The notes under the pieces: generated by a model
What the model was told of the DNA's origin: nothing
The model's database searches: none
The model's input: only the letters and a program-made list of their open reading frames with translations
Made by a program: the position numbers and the translations under genes
NCBI GenBank assembly: GCA_042569785.1
Contig: JBHPGW010000014.1
Span: 1 to 48,938, forward strand
Source: JBHPGW01 sp042569785
GTDB lineage: Bacteria > Planctomycetota > Phycisphaerae > Sedimentisphaerales > Anaerobacaceae
Reading direction: 5' to 3'
Length of the DNA stretch: 48,938 nt
In this document: positions 24,667 to 33,747 of the stretch, piece after piece
How the letters are laid out: the number at the start of each line of letters is the position of its first letter
How positions within the stretch are numbered: the stretch's first letter is position 1

Positions 24667-25959
24667 TCAGCGAAAGAACTTTCGGCGGAGATCGTGCAGG
24701 AATTTGACAATGCCGGAAGGCGTGCTGGCTTTTAGGTAATCGTCGTATTCGGCCTGGGCGTTTTTTCGCAGTTCGGTTTCAGCGCAGCTTTTTATCCAAA
24801 CCTTTATCGGGTAATTGGCATATTGATAGTCAAGGTCGAAAAATCCCGGTCTTTGGGCAGGTACGGGGGTATCATTAGCTGTGAGCACATCGGTATTGCC
24901 TCGCTGGGCGATAGCTGAAATTGTTTTGTGCAGTTGCTGGATACGGGCCTGGCAATTTCGGCATTTGGAAATGTGATTGTCAATTTTTCTGTCTTCGTCG
25001 TTTTTTTGAGTAAGATAGAGCTTTTCAATTATTTCATATTCGGGGCGAAACCTCAGCGTCAAATGCGGGAAACAGTGATCGAATAAACTGCGAGGCTGAA
25101 TATCTTCACAGTTAAGCTGGTCTTCGAGTTTTTCCGCATCGATATGCTGATGCGCTTGTGAGAAGTTAATATCAGTTCTTTGCGGGTCCGCACGAAAAAT
25201 TTCCTTCAGGTCAGTTAGCTGCATTGTGGTTAGGTTCAGGTTGGTTATTGTTTCGAGGTCGCTGCGGCATTGGTAACACTCAGCTATATGAGCGGTTAAA
25301 GCGCTTGGTATAGTAAGTTCGAGTTCGTTGCCGGCGAATTGAGGCAGAAATGTTTTCAGCGTTTTGCAGTCGACAGGGGCATTGGGATTGTCTTTGTTCC
25401 ATGCGACCGGAGCAAGTTCGTAGCATGTGATCACGTCACTGTTCTCTCTGTCGGCGATATCGTTGATAAGACGATCGATTTTGTTGTCCTTGTCGAGACT
25501 GTCATGGCAATGCGTCGGGTCGGAGAAAAACTTGGCTGCTTTGTTAACCTGCTCGGCTGTGAGATCGAGTATTGACAGCAGAGAATAATCCTCGGTGCAC
25601 TGGTCACATTCTGCTTTATGGACCGTGATCGGAGTTGGGATAGTTATATCGCGATGCGGGCCGAGCAACAAAGGCAGAAAAGGTTTTACTGTTTGACAAT
25701 CAACCATCCTGCCAAGGAACTCGAAATGTTTTCGGGCAAGGGCAGAGAGCTTTTCGGTCGAACTTTTTCCGGCCTGTTGAGAAGCGAATTGTTGTGCCAA
25801 ATACCGAAGCAGCTGCTCAACGGTTTTTGAACAGTACGAGCATTTCTTAATATGACGGTGGATTTTTTTGGGAATTTTATGTGCCATGTCTGGGTTTGAA
25901 GCGCAGCAAATATACCTTGTTACATATCGCCAACATTTTTTTTTGACATTAACACCCAT
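24667..25959 (-). CDS. Tandem anti-sigma-type zinc-module protein, soluble
   Basis: The protein has 430 residues from the ATG at 25959 (a GTG one codon earlier is also possible; AGGAAG lies upstream). It has four copies of the zf-HC2 signature of anti-sigma factors, Cys...His-x3-Cys-x2-Cys: residues C9/H36-C40-C43, C88/H114-C118-C121, C198/H224-C228-C231 and C284/H329-C333-C336. The second and third are clear duplicates with identical 26-residue spacing and shared FLP...TIP...AEC.QC text. No transmembrane helix and no other domain is seen. In known proteins one such module binds a sigma factor. Four in a soluble protein suggests a scaffold or multi-site zinc or redox sensor. It lies downstream of the transglutaminase-like gene. 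Confidence 0.7.
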   Translation of the reverse strand: MGVNVKKKCWRYVTRYICCASNPDMAHKIPKKIHRHIKKCSYCSKTVEQLLRYLAQQFASQQAGKSSTEKLSALARKHFEFLGRMVDCQTVKPFLPLLLGPHRDITIPTPITVHKAECDQCTEDYSLLSILDLTAEQVNKAAKFFSDPTHCHDSLDKDNKIDRLINDIADRENSDVITCYELAPVAWNKDNPNAPVDCKTLKTFLPQFAGNELELTIPSALTAHIAECYQCRSDLETITNLNLTTMQLTDLKEIFRADPQRTDINFSQAHQHIDAEKLEDQLNCEDIQPRSLFDHCFPHLTLRFRPEYEIIEKLYLTQKNDEDRKIDNHISKCRNCQARIQQLHKTISAIAQRGNTDVLTANDTPVPAQRPGFFDLDYQYANYPIKVWIKSCAETELRKNAQAEYDDYLKASTPSGIVKFLHDLRRKFFR

Positions 25960-26110
25960 CACAACTTCCTCTGAGTTAGTTTGGATTAATATCCAAACCA
26001 GACTACAACTTAAGCTTTGCTCTGTCGGAAAACCTTATCTTAAAACCCCGTTAGCGATATGAAACGGCTTTAGTGAATCAATACGACAGAAACACTTATC
26101 TAAGAAATTC

Positions 26111-26139
26111 ATTCTACTTATAATTGTTAAGTTAAGCAA
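26111..26139 (-). promoter_or_regulatory. Candidate promoter for the tandem zinc-module gene
   Basis: On the minus strand TTGCTT (26139-26134), 17 bases and TAGAAT (26116-26111) fall in the 250-base gap between the two unusual genes. It predicts a leader of about 145 bases before the start at 25959, so the zinc-module gene may be expressed apart from carA. Confidence 0.4.
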
Positions 26140-26212
26140 TAAATCTTTTGGTTTCTTTTTCAAATCGCTTAGCAAAGCACAAAAAAGGGGGTAATTTTTT
26201 TTAAAACTTTTT

Positions 26213-27919
26213 TTAAATTGCCTCAGGCAGAATAATTTTCCTGTTAAATTCCTTATTTGAGCCGAATTCATATTTTTCGTCAGCGGTCAATATTACCCTG
26301 TCGTTATCCGCGATTATTTCGATTTGCTGTTGCGGGTTTCTTTGGTGGATGATATTGGCTAACAGGAAAGCCTTTTCAAGCCCATCGCCGGTTTTATAAT
26401 TGGTGACCTCGTCGGGCTGAGCTAAGCGATTGTCGTTGTAGATCGAATCATTCTTGATTTGTTTGAGCCACTGATAAGTTTCTTTGATGGATAATTTTTT
26501 GGTCATTTCCAGCGAGACCGGATTACGTTCGAGAGCGGCTTTGGTGAACGGCTTCCAGTCGCAGGTTTGCATGTCACGATAGGCATAGAAAGCCAGGTCA
26601 GCGGTAGTGTTTGTTTTACGTATCGATTGGAGATAGTCGATAATTTCTTCTCTGCTTTGGTTGGTGTTTATTTTGATCGGCTTGGTGGGCAGATAGTTTT
26701 TGTCCGGGCTGGGAAGTTTGGCCTGGCAGTGGATGAAGTCAGCGAGCGTTGCTACGAAGCCAGCAGCATCGCCAATTATGGGGCTGACGAAATTTATTAA
26801 TTTTGTTTTGCCGCTGGAGCTCGTTAGATCAATTTTTTGCTTCTGTAAAAAATTATCGAAGTCATCGCAGCATATCCGGTCGGGCATTTTGTAGCGGACG
26901 AAATCCTCATCAAGGATGTTTGCAACGAGTTTGTCGTGGGTGCTGTCACCGACCCTGAAATTGCTGCCGTGTTCGTAATGGAAAAGGGTTTCGGCTTTTA
27001 AGAACCGTTCGTTACCGTGGCAATCGCTGCATAGCTGGAAGAACTTTTGATATTCGCTGTGCGAACGCAGGAAATTGGCGAGGATCTGGCGGTCCAACGG
27101 TGTTGATAGAAATGAGTTGAGTTGTTCGGCGAAATGCTGATAGGCGGCTTTGTCTATTGTGGCGTCGTTGTATAGGCAGTGGGTGTAGCCTGAAGAATGT
27201 GCGAGGATGGTGGCATTTTCGTTACGCAGAGCCCGCTGGGCTTTGTTCGAGATTGTCGTGCCGTTAAACCACATTGTTTTTGTGACGATCCTTCTGTTGT
27301 TGGTCAGGACGCCATCCTGGAGGTCGATGAAGTTTTGGGAGTGCAGGGGGGTCAGGATCATGTAAATATCTTCTAAGGGTATTCGGCAGACTATGAAGGC
27401 TGCTGCTGCGTATAGGGCCGAGAGCGAGACGCATTCGCCGGCAGCTTTGCTGTAGCCTGGTTTGTGTTTGAATGCCTCCATTGCCTCTACGGTTTCGGTC
27501 TTCCAGTATGGAATTATGTCGCTGTTGTATTTGTCGAGTCCGAAGTGTTTGCGGATGTCTACGTCGAAATAATACTTGTCGCCCTCGTAGCCGAACAGTG
27601 CGTTGCTGCTGGTGATGTCTTCTGCTGAAACGAATTTATCAAAGCGTGCGAGTTCTTTTTTGCTGCTGGTTAGCCCCCATGTTTCAAGGTCGAGGTTGAA
27701 CTCGTATTCGTCTATTATGAACTGTTTTAGGCGCATCAGCTTTTTGTAGCTGGTTTTGCCGTCGAGTTTTTTGAAACAGTCCATCTCCCTCCACTTCCAG
27801 ATGATCGGGCTCATGATATTGGCCAGTACCAGTGAGTACATCAACTCTGGAAATACGAATATCTCCATGTCGGAGAGCGTTATTGCGGAACTGTATTTTT
27901 CTAACTGTTCGGAGTTCAT
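26213..27919 (-). CDS. Protein with transglutaminase-like core and degenerate second copy
   Basis: The protein has 568 residues, without signal peptide or transmembrane segment. Residues of about 160-220 resemble the transglutaminase/cysteine-protease core. Cys163 lies in AGECVSLSALYAAA, His193 in TPLHSQNFI and Asp199 or Asp202 a few residues on, giving a plausible Cys-His-Asp triad. Near the C-terminus (residues 510-565) the segment GDGLEKAFLLANI recalls the same helix, but with Gly in place of Cys. That would be a dead second copy. A CxxCH (297-301) in between is probably not heme-binding, since the protein is cytoplasmic. It begins four bases after carA, so it is coupled to pyrimidine/arginine synthesis genes. 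The overall function is unknown. Confidence 0.6.
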   Translation of the reverse strand: MNSEQLEKYSSAITLSDMEIFVFPELMYSLVLANIMSPIIWKWREMDCFKKLDGKTSYKKLMRLKQFIIDEYEFNLDLETWGLTSSKKELARFDKFVSAEDITSSNALFGYEGDKYYFDVDIRKHFGLDKYNSDIIPYWKTETVEAMEAFKHKPGYSKAAGECVSLSALYAAAAFIVCRIPLEDIYMILTPLHSQNFIDLQDGVLTNNRRIVTKTMWFNGTTISNKAQRALRNENATILAHSSGYTHCLYNDATIDKAAYQHFAEQLNSFLSTPLDRQILANFLRSHSEYQKFFQLCSDCHGNERFLKAETLFHYEHGSNFRVGDSTHDKLVANILDEDFVRYKMPDRICCDDFDNFLQKQKIDLTSSSGKTKLINFVSPIIGDAAGFVATLADFIHCQAKLPSPDKNYLPTKPIKINTNQSREEIIDYLQSIRKTNTTADLAFYAYRDMQTCDWKPFTKAALERNPVSLEMTKKLSIKETYQWLKQIKNDSIYNDNRLAQPDEVTNYKTGDGLEKAFLLANIIHQRNPQQQIEIIADNDRVILTADEKYEFGSNKEFNRKIILPEAI

Positions 27920-27923
27920 CTGC

Positions 27924-29039
27924 CTATTTTTTTGCCATTAGTTTTATGAAATTTTGAAACAGGTAATTCGAGTCGTGCGGGCCAGGTGATGCTTCCGGGT
28001 GATATTGGACAGAGAAGGCTCGCAACTTGTCAGAGCTAATCCCCTCTGGGGTGTTGTCGTTGAGATTAAGGTGTGTAAGTTTAATGCCTTTATCCTTTAG
28101 TGAGTCCATGTCGACACAAAAGCCATGATTTTGAGAAGTTATTTCAATTTTACCGGTAGCGAGATTTTTGACCGGATGATTCGCTCCCCTGTGTCCGAAT
28201 TTTAGCTTGTAAGTTTGGGCGCCCAGTGCCAGTGAAAGAATTTGATGGCCGAGACATATCCCGAATATCGGGACCTTGCCGAGAAGCTCTTTAACGGTAT
28301 CGACAGCGTAGGTTACCGGCGCCGGGTCGCCTGGGCCGTTACTAAGAAAAACGCCATTTGGTTTTTGTGTGAGAACCTCTTTAGCACAAGTCTTTGCGGG
28401 TACAACATTAACATCACAGCCGTGTGATCTTAGAAGCCGAAGTATATTTTGTTTGATACCAAAATCAAAAGCGATCACCTTGAACTTTTTCTCAGGTCTA
28501 AGCTCTTTGGCTGTCAGTACATCTACTACGCCCTTATCCCATTGGTAAGGTTTTCTGGCGGTGACATGTTTGACGATATCCCTTCCGACCAGGCCTGGAT
28601 AGGCGTCGAGTTTTTTCTTCAGCTTGTTTATATTAAATTCATCTGAGGAAATAATACCCCTCATCGCGCCCTGGGTTCTGATATGCTTTACGAGTTTCCT
28701 TGTGTCGATACCTTCAAGGCCGACGACTTTGTTCTTTTTGAGGTATTGGGCGAGTGTCTCTTTGTTTTGCCAGTTGCTCGGATAATCACAGTTTTCCTTT
28801 ACGATAAAACCGCTGACAAAGAGTTTTCTCGACTCGGTGTCGGTCTTGTTGGTTCCGTAGTTGCCGATCAATGGGTAGGTCATTGTGATAATCTGTTCGT
28901 TATACGATGGGTCGGTCAATATTTCCTGATAGCCGGTCATACTTGTGTTAAATACCACTTCGCCGCACTTTTGGCCCTTAGCGCCGAAAGAAGTGCCTTT
29001 GAAAACAGTTGAGTCTTCCAGTAATAAAATTGCTTTCAC
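27924..29039 (-). CDS. carA: Carbamoyl-phosphate synthase small subunit
   Basis: The protein has 371 residues, starting at GTG with AAGGAA eight bases upstream. The N-terminal domain contains the standard FNTSMTGYQEILTDPSY. The C-terminal class I glutamine amidotransferase has its nucleophile in FGICLGHQ and the His-Glu pair in HPEASPG. It hydrolyses glutamine and feeds ammonia to CarB for arginine and pyrimidine synthesis. The order is carB first, then carA, the reverse of the enterobacterial operon, with a hairpin between them. The downstream transglutaminase-like gene starts four bases after its stop. Confidence 0.95.
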   Translation of the reverse strand: MKAILLLEDSTVFKGTSFGAKGQKCGEVVFNTSMTGYQEILTDPSYNEQIITMTYPLIGNYGTNKTDTESRKLFVSGFIVKENCDYPSNWQNKETLAQYLKKNKVVGLEGIDTRKLVKHIRTQGAMRGIISSDEFNINKLKKKLDAYPGLVGRDIVKHVTARKPYQWDKGVVDVLTAKELRPEKKFKVIAFDFGIKQNILRLLRSHGCDVNVVPAKTCAKEVLTQKPNGVFLSNGPGDPAPVTYAVDTVKELLGKVPIFGICLGHQILSLALGAQTYKLKFGHRGANHPVKNLATGKIEITSQNHGFCVDMDSLKDKGIKLTHLNLNDNTPEGISSDKLRAFSVQYHPEASPGPHDSNYLFQNFIKLMAKK

Positions 29040-29110
29040 TTATCCGGTTCCTTAGTTCTTTGTTTTTTTATCCCTGCGCTTGCGCTTGGGGCTTTTTCCT
29101 TTTTTTTTAT

Positions 29111-29131
29111 CCCCCAATTTTACATTGGGGG
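29111..29131. repeat. Perfect 8-bp hairpin between carB and carA
   Basis: The arms CCCCCAAT (29111-29118) and ATTGGGGG (29124-29131) enclose a five-base loop. On the transcribed minus strand the hairpin is followed by A residues, not T, so it is not a classic terminator. A role as an RNA processing or stability element, or as an intergenic repeat unit, is possible. Confidence 0.7.
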
Positions 29132-29140
29132 CTCGTCTGG

Positions 29141-32100
29141 TTATTTTTTGTAGTATAGCTGGATCGGTTTTACGCCAAGTTTTTTTGCTTTTAACGCCTC
29201 TATAGCTTTTACCACAGCACCGGCTCCTCTTATCGTTGTTACGTATGGTATTTGTTTATCCAGTGCCGTCCTTCTTATTGAAAATGAGTCTACTATCGAC
29301 CGCTTACCGATCGTTGTGTTTATGATCAGGTCGATGTTGCCATTTATCATGGAGTCGATGATATTGGGGCGCCCCTCGATAACTTTCAAAACAAACTCGG
29401 AAGGAATATTGTTTTTGATCAATTCGATACATGTGCCTTTGGTAGCGATTATCTTAAAGCCCAGTTCGTGAAGCTGTCTGGCTACCGGAATTGCCTTTTG
29501 TTTATCGCGGTCCTTTACGCTGAGAAAGACGCTTCCGGCAAGGGGCAGAGAGTTTCCGGCGGCGATCTGCGACTTGGCAAAGGCTGTCCCAAACTCTGTC
29601 GAAATTCCCATAACTTCGCCGGTAGAAAGCATTTCCGGGCCTAAAAGAGTGTCGATGCCCGGGAACTTTAAGAATGGAAAAACCGCTTCTTTTACCGAAT
29701 AGTGGTCACGCTGAACTTGTTTTGTAAAGCCAAGTTCTTTGAGCGTCATCCCTGCCATAATTTTGGCGGCGAGCTTGGCAAGAGGTACACCGATAGTTTT
29801 GCTGACAAATGGTATGGTACGCGATGCTCGGGGGTTTACTTCCAGGATGTAAATATCATTGTCCTTTATAGCGAACTGGATGTTGATCAGGCCTTTGACT
29901 TTTAAACCCAACGCGAGAAGTTTGGTCTGTCGTTTGATCTCGGTGAGAAGTTTTTTGCTGATCGAGACAGGCGGCAGCGAACATGCGCTGTCACCAGAGT
30001 GGACCCCGGCCTCTTCGATATGTTCCATGATCCCGCCGATGACAACCTGTTTGCCGTCACAGATAGCATCGACGTCGAGTTCGGTGGCGTCGTCGAGGAA
30101 CTTGTCGATCAGGATAGGATGCTTGCCGGAAGCTGCAAGAGCATTTTGGACACATGCCTTTAGTGAAGACTCGTCGTAAACAATTTCCATCGCTCTGCCG
30201 CCGAGTACGAATGAAGGGCGGATCAAAAGTGGGTAGCCGAGCCTATTGGCGATCTTAACTGTTTGGTCATAAGTAGTTGCTGTTCCACTGTAAGGCTGAC
30301 GCAGTTTAAGTTTTTTGACCAGCCGATTAAATCGTTTTCTGTCTTCTGCGTGGTCGATACTGTCCGGTGAAGTTCCAATTATTTTTACGCCTGCGTTTTC
30401 CAAAGGCACTGCCAGCTTCAAAGGCGTTTGGCCGCCGAACTGTACGATCACGCCGTCGGGCTTTTCCTTTTCGACGATCGACATAACATCCTCGAACGTC
30501 AAAGGCTCGAAGTACAGCCTGTCGGAGGTGTCGTAATCGGTACTGACGGTTTCGGGGTTGCAGTTTACCATTATCGATTCGATGCCGATCTCTTTGAGGG
30601 CGAACGCGGCGTGGACACAGCAGTAATCGAATTCGATCCCCTGGCCGATACGGTTAGGGCCGCCGCCGAGAATAATTATCTTTCGCTTGTCAGTAGGCTC
30701 GGCTTCGCATTCTGACTCGTAGGTCGAATAGAGATAGGGCGTACTCGCCTCGAATTCCGCTCCGCATGTATCGACCCTTTTGTAAACGGTATCTACGCCG
30801 AGAGCTTGTCGGTGTCTGCGGAATTTGAGTTCGTCGACTTTGAGTAGAGAAGCGATATACCTGTCGCTAAAGCCGTATTCCTTGATTCTTTGCGCCAAAG
30901 CGGCGGTTATCTTCGCCAGGCTGGTTGACTTTATTTTGGCCTCAAGCTTGACGATATCTTTGATGTTATTGAGGAACCATGGATCTATCATGGTCAGCTC
31001 AAAAATTTCCTCGGTGGTGAGTTTGCGTCTGAAAGCTTCGGCGACATACCATAGCTTATCCCAGCAGTTTGTTCGCAGTTTATCTTTTAGCTGCCGCAGC
31101 GGAATTTTGCCGCCTATATATTTATTGTCGAGCGAATGGCGATCTATTTCGAGTGAGCGAATCGCTTTTTGGAACGATTCCTTGAACGTTCTGCCGATAC
31201 TCATCGCTTCGCCGACCGATTTCATCTGGACGGTAAGTGTTGGGTCGGTTTTTGGGAATTTTTCAAAAGTGAATCGCGGCCATTTGGTTACGCAGTAATC
31301 GATGGTAGGCTCGAAGCATGCCGGCGTCTTCTTTGTGATATCGTTTGGTATTTCATCGAGTGTATATCCGACGGCCAGCAGTGAAGCTATCTTAGCGATT
31401 GGAAAGCCTGTAGCTTTTGACGCCAGTGCTGAACTTCGAGAGACCCTTGGGTTCATTTCAATTACGAACAGCTTACCGTTTTTCGGATTGACGGCGAACT
31501 GGATATTCGAGCCGCCGGTCTCGACGCCTATAGCTCGGATGATCTTGAGTGAGGCGTCTCGCATGATCTGGTATTCTTTGTCGGTCAGTGTCTGGGCGGG
31601 AGCTACGGTGACCGAGTCGCCGGTATGGATACCCATCGGGTCGAGGTTTTCGATAGAGCAGACGATAACGACGTTGTCTTTCCGGTCGCGCATGACTTCA
31701 AGTTCATATTCTTTCCATCCGACGAGTGATTCTTCTACGAGTACCTGGCTCTTCGGGCTAAGATTGAGCCCCCAGAGAATATATTCATCGTATTCTTCCA
31801 TGTTGTAGGCCACGTTTCCGCCCATACCGCCGAGTGTATATGAAGGCCTGATGATCGCTGGAAAGCCGACGTATTCAATAATCTTCATTGCTTCGTCCCA
31901 GGTGTGTGCGTATCCGCTTTGTGGGACTTCCAGGCCGATATCTTCGATGATTCTTTTGAATTTATCTCTTTCTTCCGCCTTTTTGATCGAGGCCAGATTG
32001 GCACCGAGCATACGGACATTATATTTTTTCAGTACGCCGCTTTCAGCTAATGCGACAGCGGTATTTAGTCCCGTTTGGCCTCCAAGAGTCGGCAGCAGTG

Positions 32101-32353
32101 AATCTGGTTTTTCCCTGCGGATAATTTTTTCGACGATCTCTGGTGTGATAGGCTCGATGTATGTGTGGTGAGCCAGTTCAGGGTCGGTCATGATCGTAGC
32201 TGGATTGCTGTTGATGAGCACTACCTTATAGCCCTGTTCCTTGAGGACTTTACAGGCCTGGGCACCGGAATAATCGAATTCACATCCCTGTCCAATGACA
32301 ATAGGCCCGGAACCTATTATCAGTATCTTATGAATATCTTTACGCTTAGGCAT
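29141..32353 (-). CDS. carB: Carbamoyl-phosphate synthase large subunit
   Basis: The protein has 1070 residues, the standard CarB length. Two homologous ATP-grasp halves are evident. The N-half opens with KILIIGSGPIVIGQGCEFDYSG, and the second half with IIILGGGPNRIGQGIEFDY near residue 560. The C-terminal MGS-like allosteric domain (after about residue 940) would bind UMP or ornithine. It makes carbamoyl phosphate from bicarbonate, ammonia and two ATP. The start is supported by the conserved first strand. It is divergent from hisB and leads the carB-carA-transglutaminase-like gene group. Confidence 0.96.
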   Translation of the reverse strand: MPKRKDIHKILIIGSGPIVIGQGCEFDYSGAQACKVLKEQGYKVVLINSNPATIMTDPELAHHTYIEPITPEIVEKIIRREKPDSLLPTLGGQTGLNTAVALAESGVLKKYNVRMLGANLASIKKAEERDKFKRIIEDIGLEVPQSGYAHTWDEAMKIIEYVGFPAIIRPSYTLGGMGGNVAYNMEEYDEYILWGLNLSPKSQVLVEESLVGWKEYELEVMRDRKDNVVIVCSIENLDPMGIHTGDSVTVAPAQTLTDKEYQIMRDASLKIIRAIGVETGGSNIQFAVNPKNGKLFVIEMNPRVSRSSALASKATGFPIAKIASLLAVGYTLDEIPNDITKKTPACFEPTIDYCVTKWPRFTFEKFPKTDPTLTVQMKSVGEAMSIGRTFKESFQKAIRSLEIDRHSLDNKYIGGKIPLRQLKDKLRTNCWDKLWYVAEAFRRKLTTEEIFELTMIDPWFLNNIKDIVKLEAKIKSTSLAKITAALAQRIKEYGFSDRYIASLLKVDELKFRRHRQALGVDTVYKRVDTCGAEFEASTPYLYSTYESECEAEPTDKRKIIILGGGPNRIGQGIEFDYCCVHAAFALKEIGIESIMVNCNPETVSTDYDTSDRLYFEPLTFEDVMSIVEKEKPDGVIVQFGGQTPLKLAVPLENAGVKIIGTSPDSIDHAEDRKRFNRLVKKLKLRQPYSGTATTYDQTVKIANRLGYPLLIRPSFVLGGRAMEIVYDESSLKACVQNALAASGKHPILIDKFLDDATELDVDAICDGKQVVIGGIMEHIEEAGVHSGDSACSLPPVSISKKLLTEIKRQTKLLALGLKVKGLINIQFAIKDNDIYILEVNPRASRTIPFVSKTIGVPLAKLAAKIMAGMTLKELGFTKQVQRDHYSVKEAVFPFLKFPGIDTLLGPEMLSTGEVMGISTEFGTAFAKSQIAAGNSLPLAGSVFLSVKDRDKQKAIPVARQLHELGFKIIATKGTCIELIKNNIPSEFVLKVIEGRPNIIDSMINGNIDLIINTTIGKRSIVDSFSIRRTALDKQIPYVTTIRGAGAVVKAIEALKAKKLGVKPIQLYYKK

Positions 32354-32385
32354 AGCTTTTCTGTCCAGTATTTCGTTTTTATCGC

Positions 32386-32391
32386 ATTATA
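32386..32391 (-). promoter_or_regulatory. Candidate -10 box for carB
   Basis: A perfect TATAAT on the minus strand lies 33 bases upstream of the carB start, in an AT-rich stretch. No -35 close to consensus stands at 16-18 bases, so it may need an activator. Confidence 0.35.
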
Positions 32392-32527
32392 TTTTGCAAC
32401 TTGAAATTTCTCTTGACTTCCAACCCCTATACCCTGAGTTTGTCAGATTCTATCGAAGCTGATGCCAACTGTCAACACATTTGCTTTTTTCCGTGCTCAA
32501 GGCCTTGATTTTTACCTGATTCTGATG

Positions 32528-32556
32528 TTGACTGGCTAACGGTTGACGGATATACT
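32528..32556 (+). promoter_or_regulatory. Promoter of the hisB-ispF-cysS-ruv operon
   Basis: TTGACT (32528-32533), a 17-base spacer and TATACT (32551-32556) form a near-consensus promoter. The predicted start near 32563 gives a leader of about 55 bases to the hisB ATG at 32619. Confidence 0.6.
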
Positions 32557-32618
32557 GTTATAGAAGTTATGAATTATGTGTTCGCGAGGTTATGCGGATT
32601 TATATAGAGGATGATCTT

Positions 32619-33203
32619 ATGGAAAAAAGAACCGCCAAAACTCACAGAGAAACAAAAGAAACTGATATCGCCTTGGAACTGAACCTCGATGGGATCGGTA
32701 GATACGAGATCGATACTTCGGTTGGGTTTCTCGACCATATGCTTACGCACCTGAGCAAACACAGCGGTATCGACCTTACAGTCCGGGCGACAGGCGACCT
32801 GGAAGTTGACGCTCATCATACCGTTGAGGATATCGCGATTTGTTTGGGGCAGTGTTTGGATAAGGCCCTGGGTGATAAAAAAGGTATCGCCAGGTATGGA
32901 CACAGCTCTGTACCCATGGAGGATGCACTGGCGAATGTTGCTCTGGATCTTTCCGGCAGGCCTTGCTGCGTATATAACGTTAATTACGCGACAGAAAAGA
33001 TCGGCGATTTTGACGTTGAGTGTATCGAGGAACTGCTGAGAAGTTTTACCAATAGCGGAAAACTGAATCTGCACGTCAATGTGCCTTACGGAACCAACAG
33101 CCACCATATTGCAGAGGCTATCTTCAAAGCTTTGGGCCAGGCGCTTGCCGCCGCTGTCAGGATCGTTGGTACCGAAGTGCCAAGCACAAAGGGAGTACTG
33201 TGA
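32619..33203 (+). CDS. hisB: Imidazoleglycerol-phosphate dehydratase
   Basis: The protein has 194 residues from the ATG at 32619, chosen over an earlier in-frame ATG at 32592 because the family starts with an Arg-Thr-Lys-Glu-Thr segment like RTAKTHRETKETDI. The metal-binding histidine clusters are intact: FLDHMLTHLSKH, DAHHTVEDI, GHSSVPMEDA and NSHHIAEAIFKALG. It is the single-function dehydratase (step 7 of histidine synthesis), without a phosphatase domain. Its stop overlaps the ispF start by four bases. Confidence 0.94.
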   Translation: MEKRTAKTHRETKETDIALELNLDGIGRYEIDTSVGFLDHMLTHLSKHSGIDLTVRATGDLEVDAHHTVEDIAICLGQCLDKALGDKKGIARYGHSSVPMEDALANVALDLSGRPCCVYNVNYATEKIGDFDVECIEELLRSFTNSGKLNLHVNVPYGTNSHHIAEAIFKALGQALAAAVRIVGTEVPSTKGVL

Positions 33204-33712
33204 TCGAAAGACCTAAGCCCGAATATAGAAGCGGGATCGGCTACGACATTCATGAGTTGGTTGTCGGCAGAAAACTGATGCTCTGTGGTGTTAAGGTGCC
33301 GAGTCCTAACGGGCTGCTCGGCCATAGTGACGGCGACGTCGCTCTGCACGCTGTGATCGATGCGATGCTTGGGGCAGCTTGTATGGGCGATATAGGGACG
33401 TATTTTCCCGATACCGTTGAGCAGTTCAAAAATATTGACAGTAAAAAACTTGTGCTTGCGGTAAAACAAATGCTCGATGAAGAGGACTGGGAGATAGCGA
33501 ATATCGATTTGATCATACACGCCGAAGAGCCCAGGCTCGAACCGCATAAGGCGCAGATGAAACGCTGCCTGGCTGGTATGCTCGATATCGATTTTAATAC
33601 GGTGAATGTTAAAGCAAAAACAAACGAGGGCTTCGGTGACGTAGGTATCGGCGACGCGATCGCAGCGACCGCGATAACCCTGCTGAAAAAAAAGTTTAGA
33701 AGAACGTTATAG
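33200..33712 (+). CDS. ispF: 2-C-methyl-D-erythritol 2,4-cyclodiphosphate synthase
   Basis: The protein has 170 residues, starting at a GTG that overlaps the hisB stop (GTGA). Zinc and substrate residues are seen in GIGYDIHEL, GHSDGDVALHAVIDAMLGAA and the C-terminal KAKTNEGFGDVG. It makes the cyclic diphosphate of the non-mevalonate isoprenoid pathway in the cytoplasm. IspD, its usual neighbour, is absent from the window. It is cotranscribed with hisB and probably cysS, which starts 35 bases later. Confidence 0.94.
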   Translation: MIERPKPEYRSGIGYDIHELVVGRKLMLCGVKVPSPNGLLGHSDGDVALHAVIDAMLGAACMGDIGTYFPDTVEQFKNIDSKKLVLAVKQMLDEEDWEIANIDLIIHAEEPRLEPHKAQMKRCLAGMLDIDFNTVNVKAKTNEGFGDVGIGDAIAATAITLLKKKFRRTL

Positions 33713-33747
33713 CATTTGATGAATCTGAATCTAAAGGAAATGTGGTA

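Noticed and set aside
26213..27919. CxxCH motif in the transglutaminase-like protein as a cytochrome c heme site
   Set aside because: The protein has no export signal, so covalent heme attachment in the periplasm is not expected, and only one motif is present.
29111..29131. Hairpin between carB and carA as a terminator
   Set aside because: On the transcribed strand it is followed by A residues rather than T; a terminator here would also cut carA from carB.
31302..31808. Long plus-strand frame within carB
   Set aside because: It is a shadow of the conserved carB coding sequence on the other strand.
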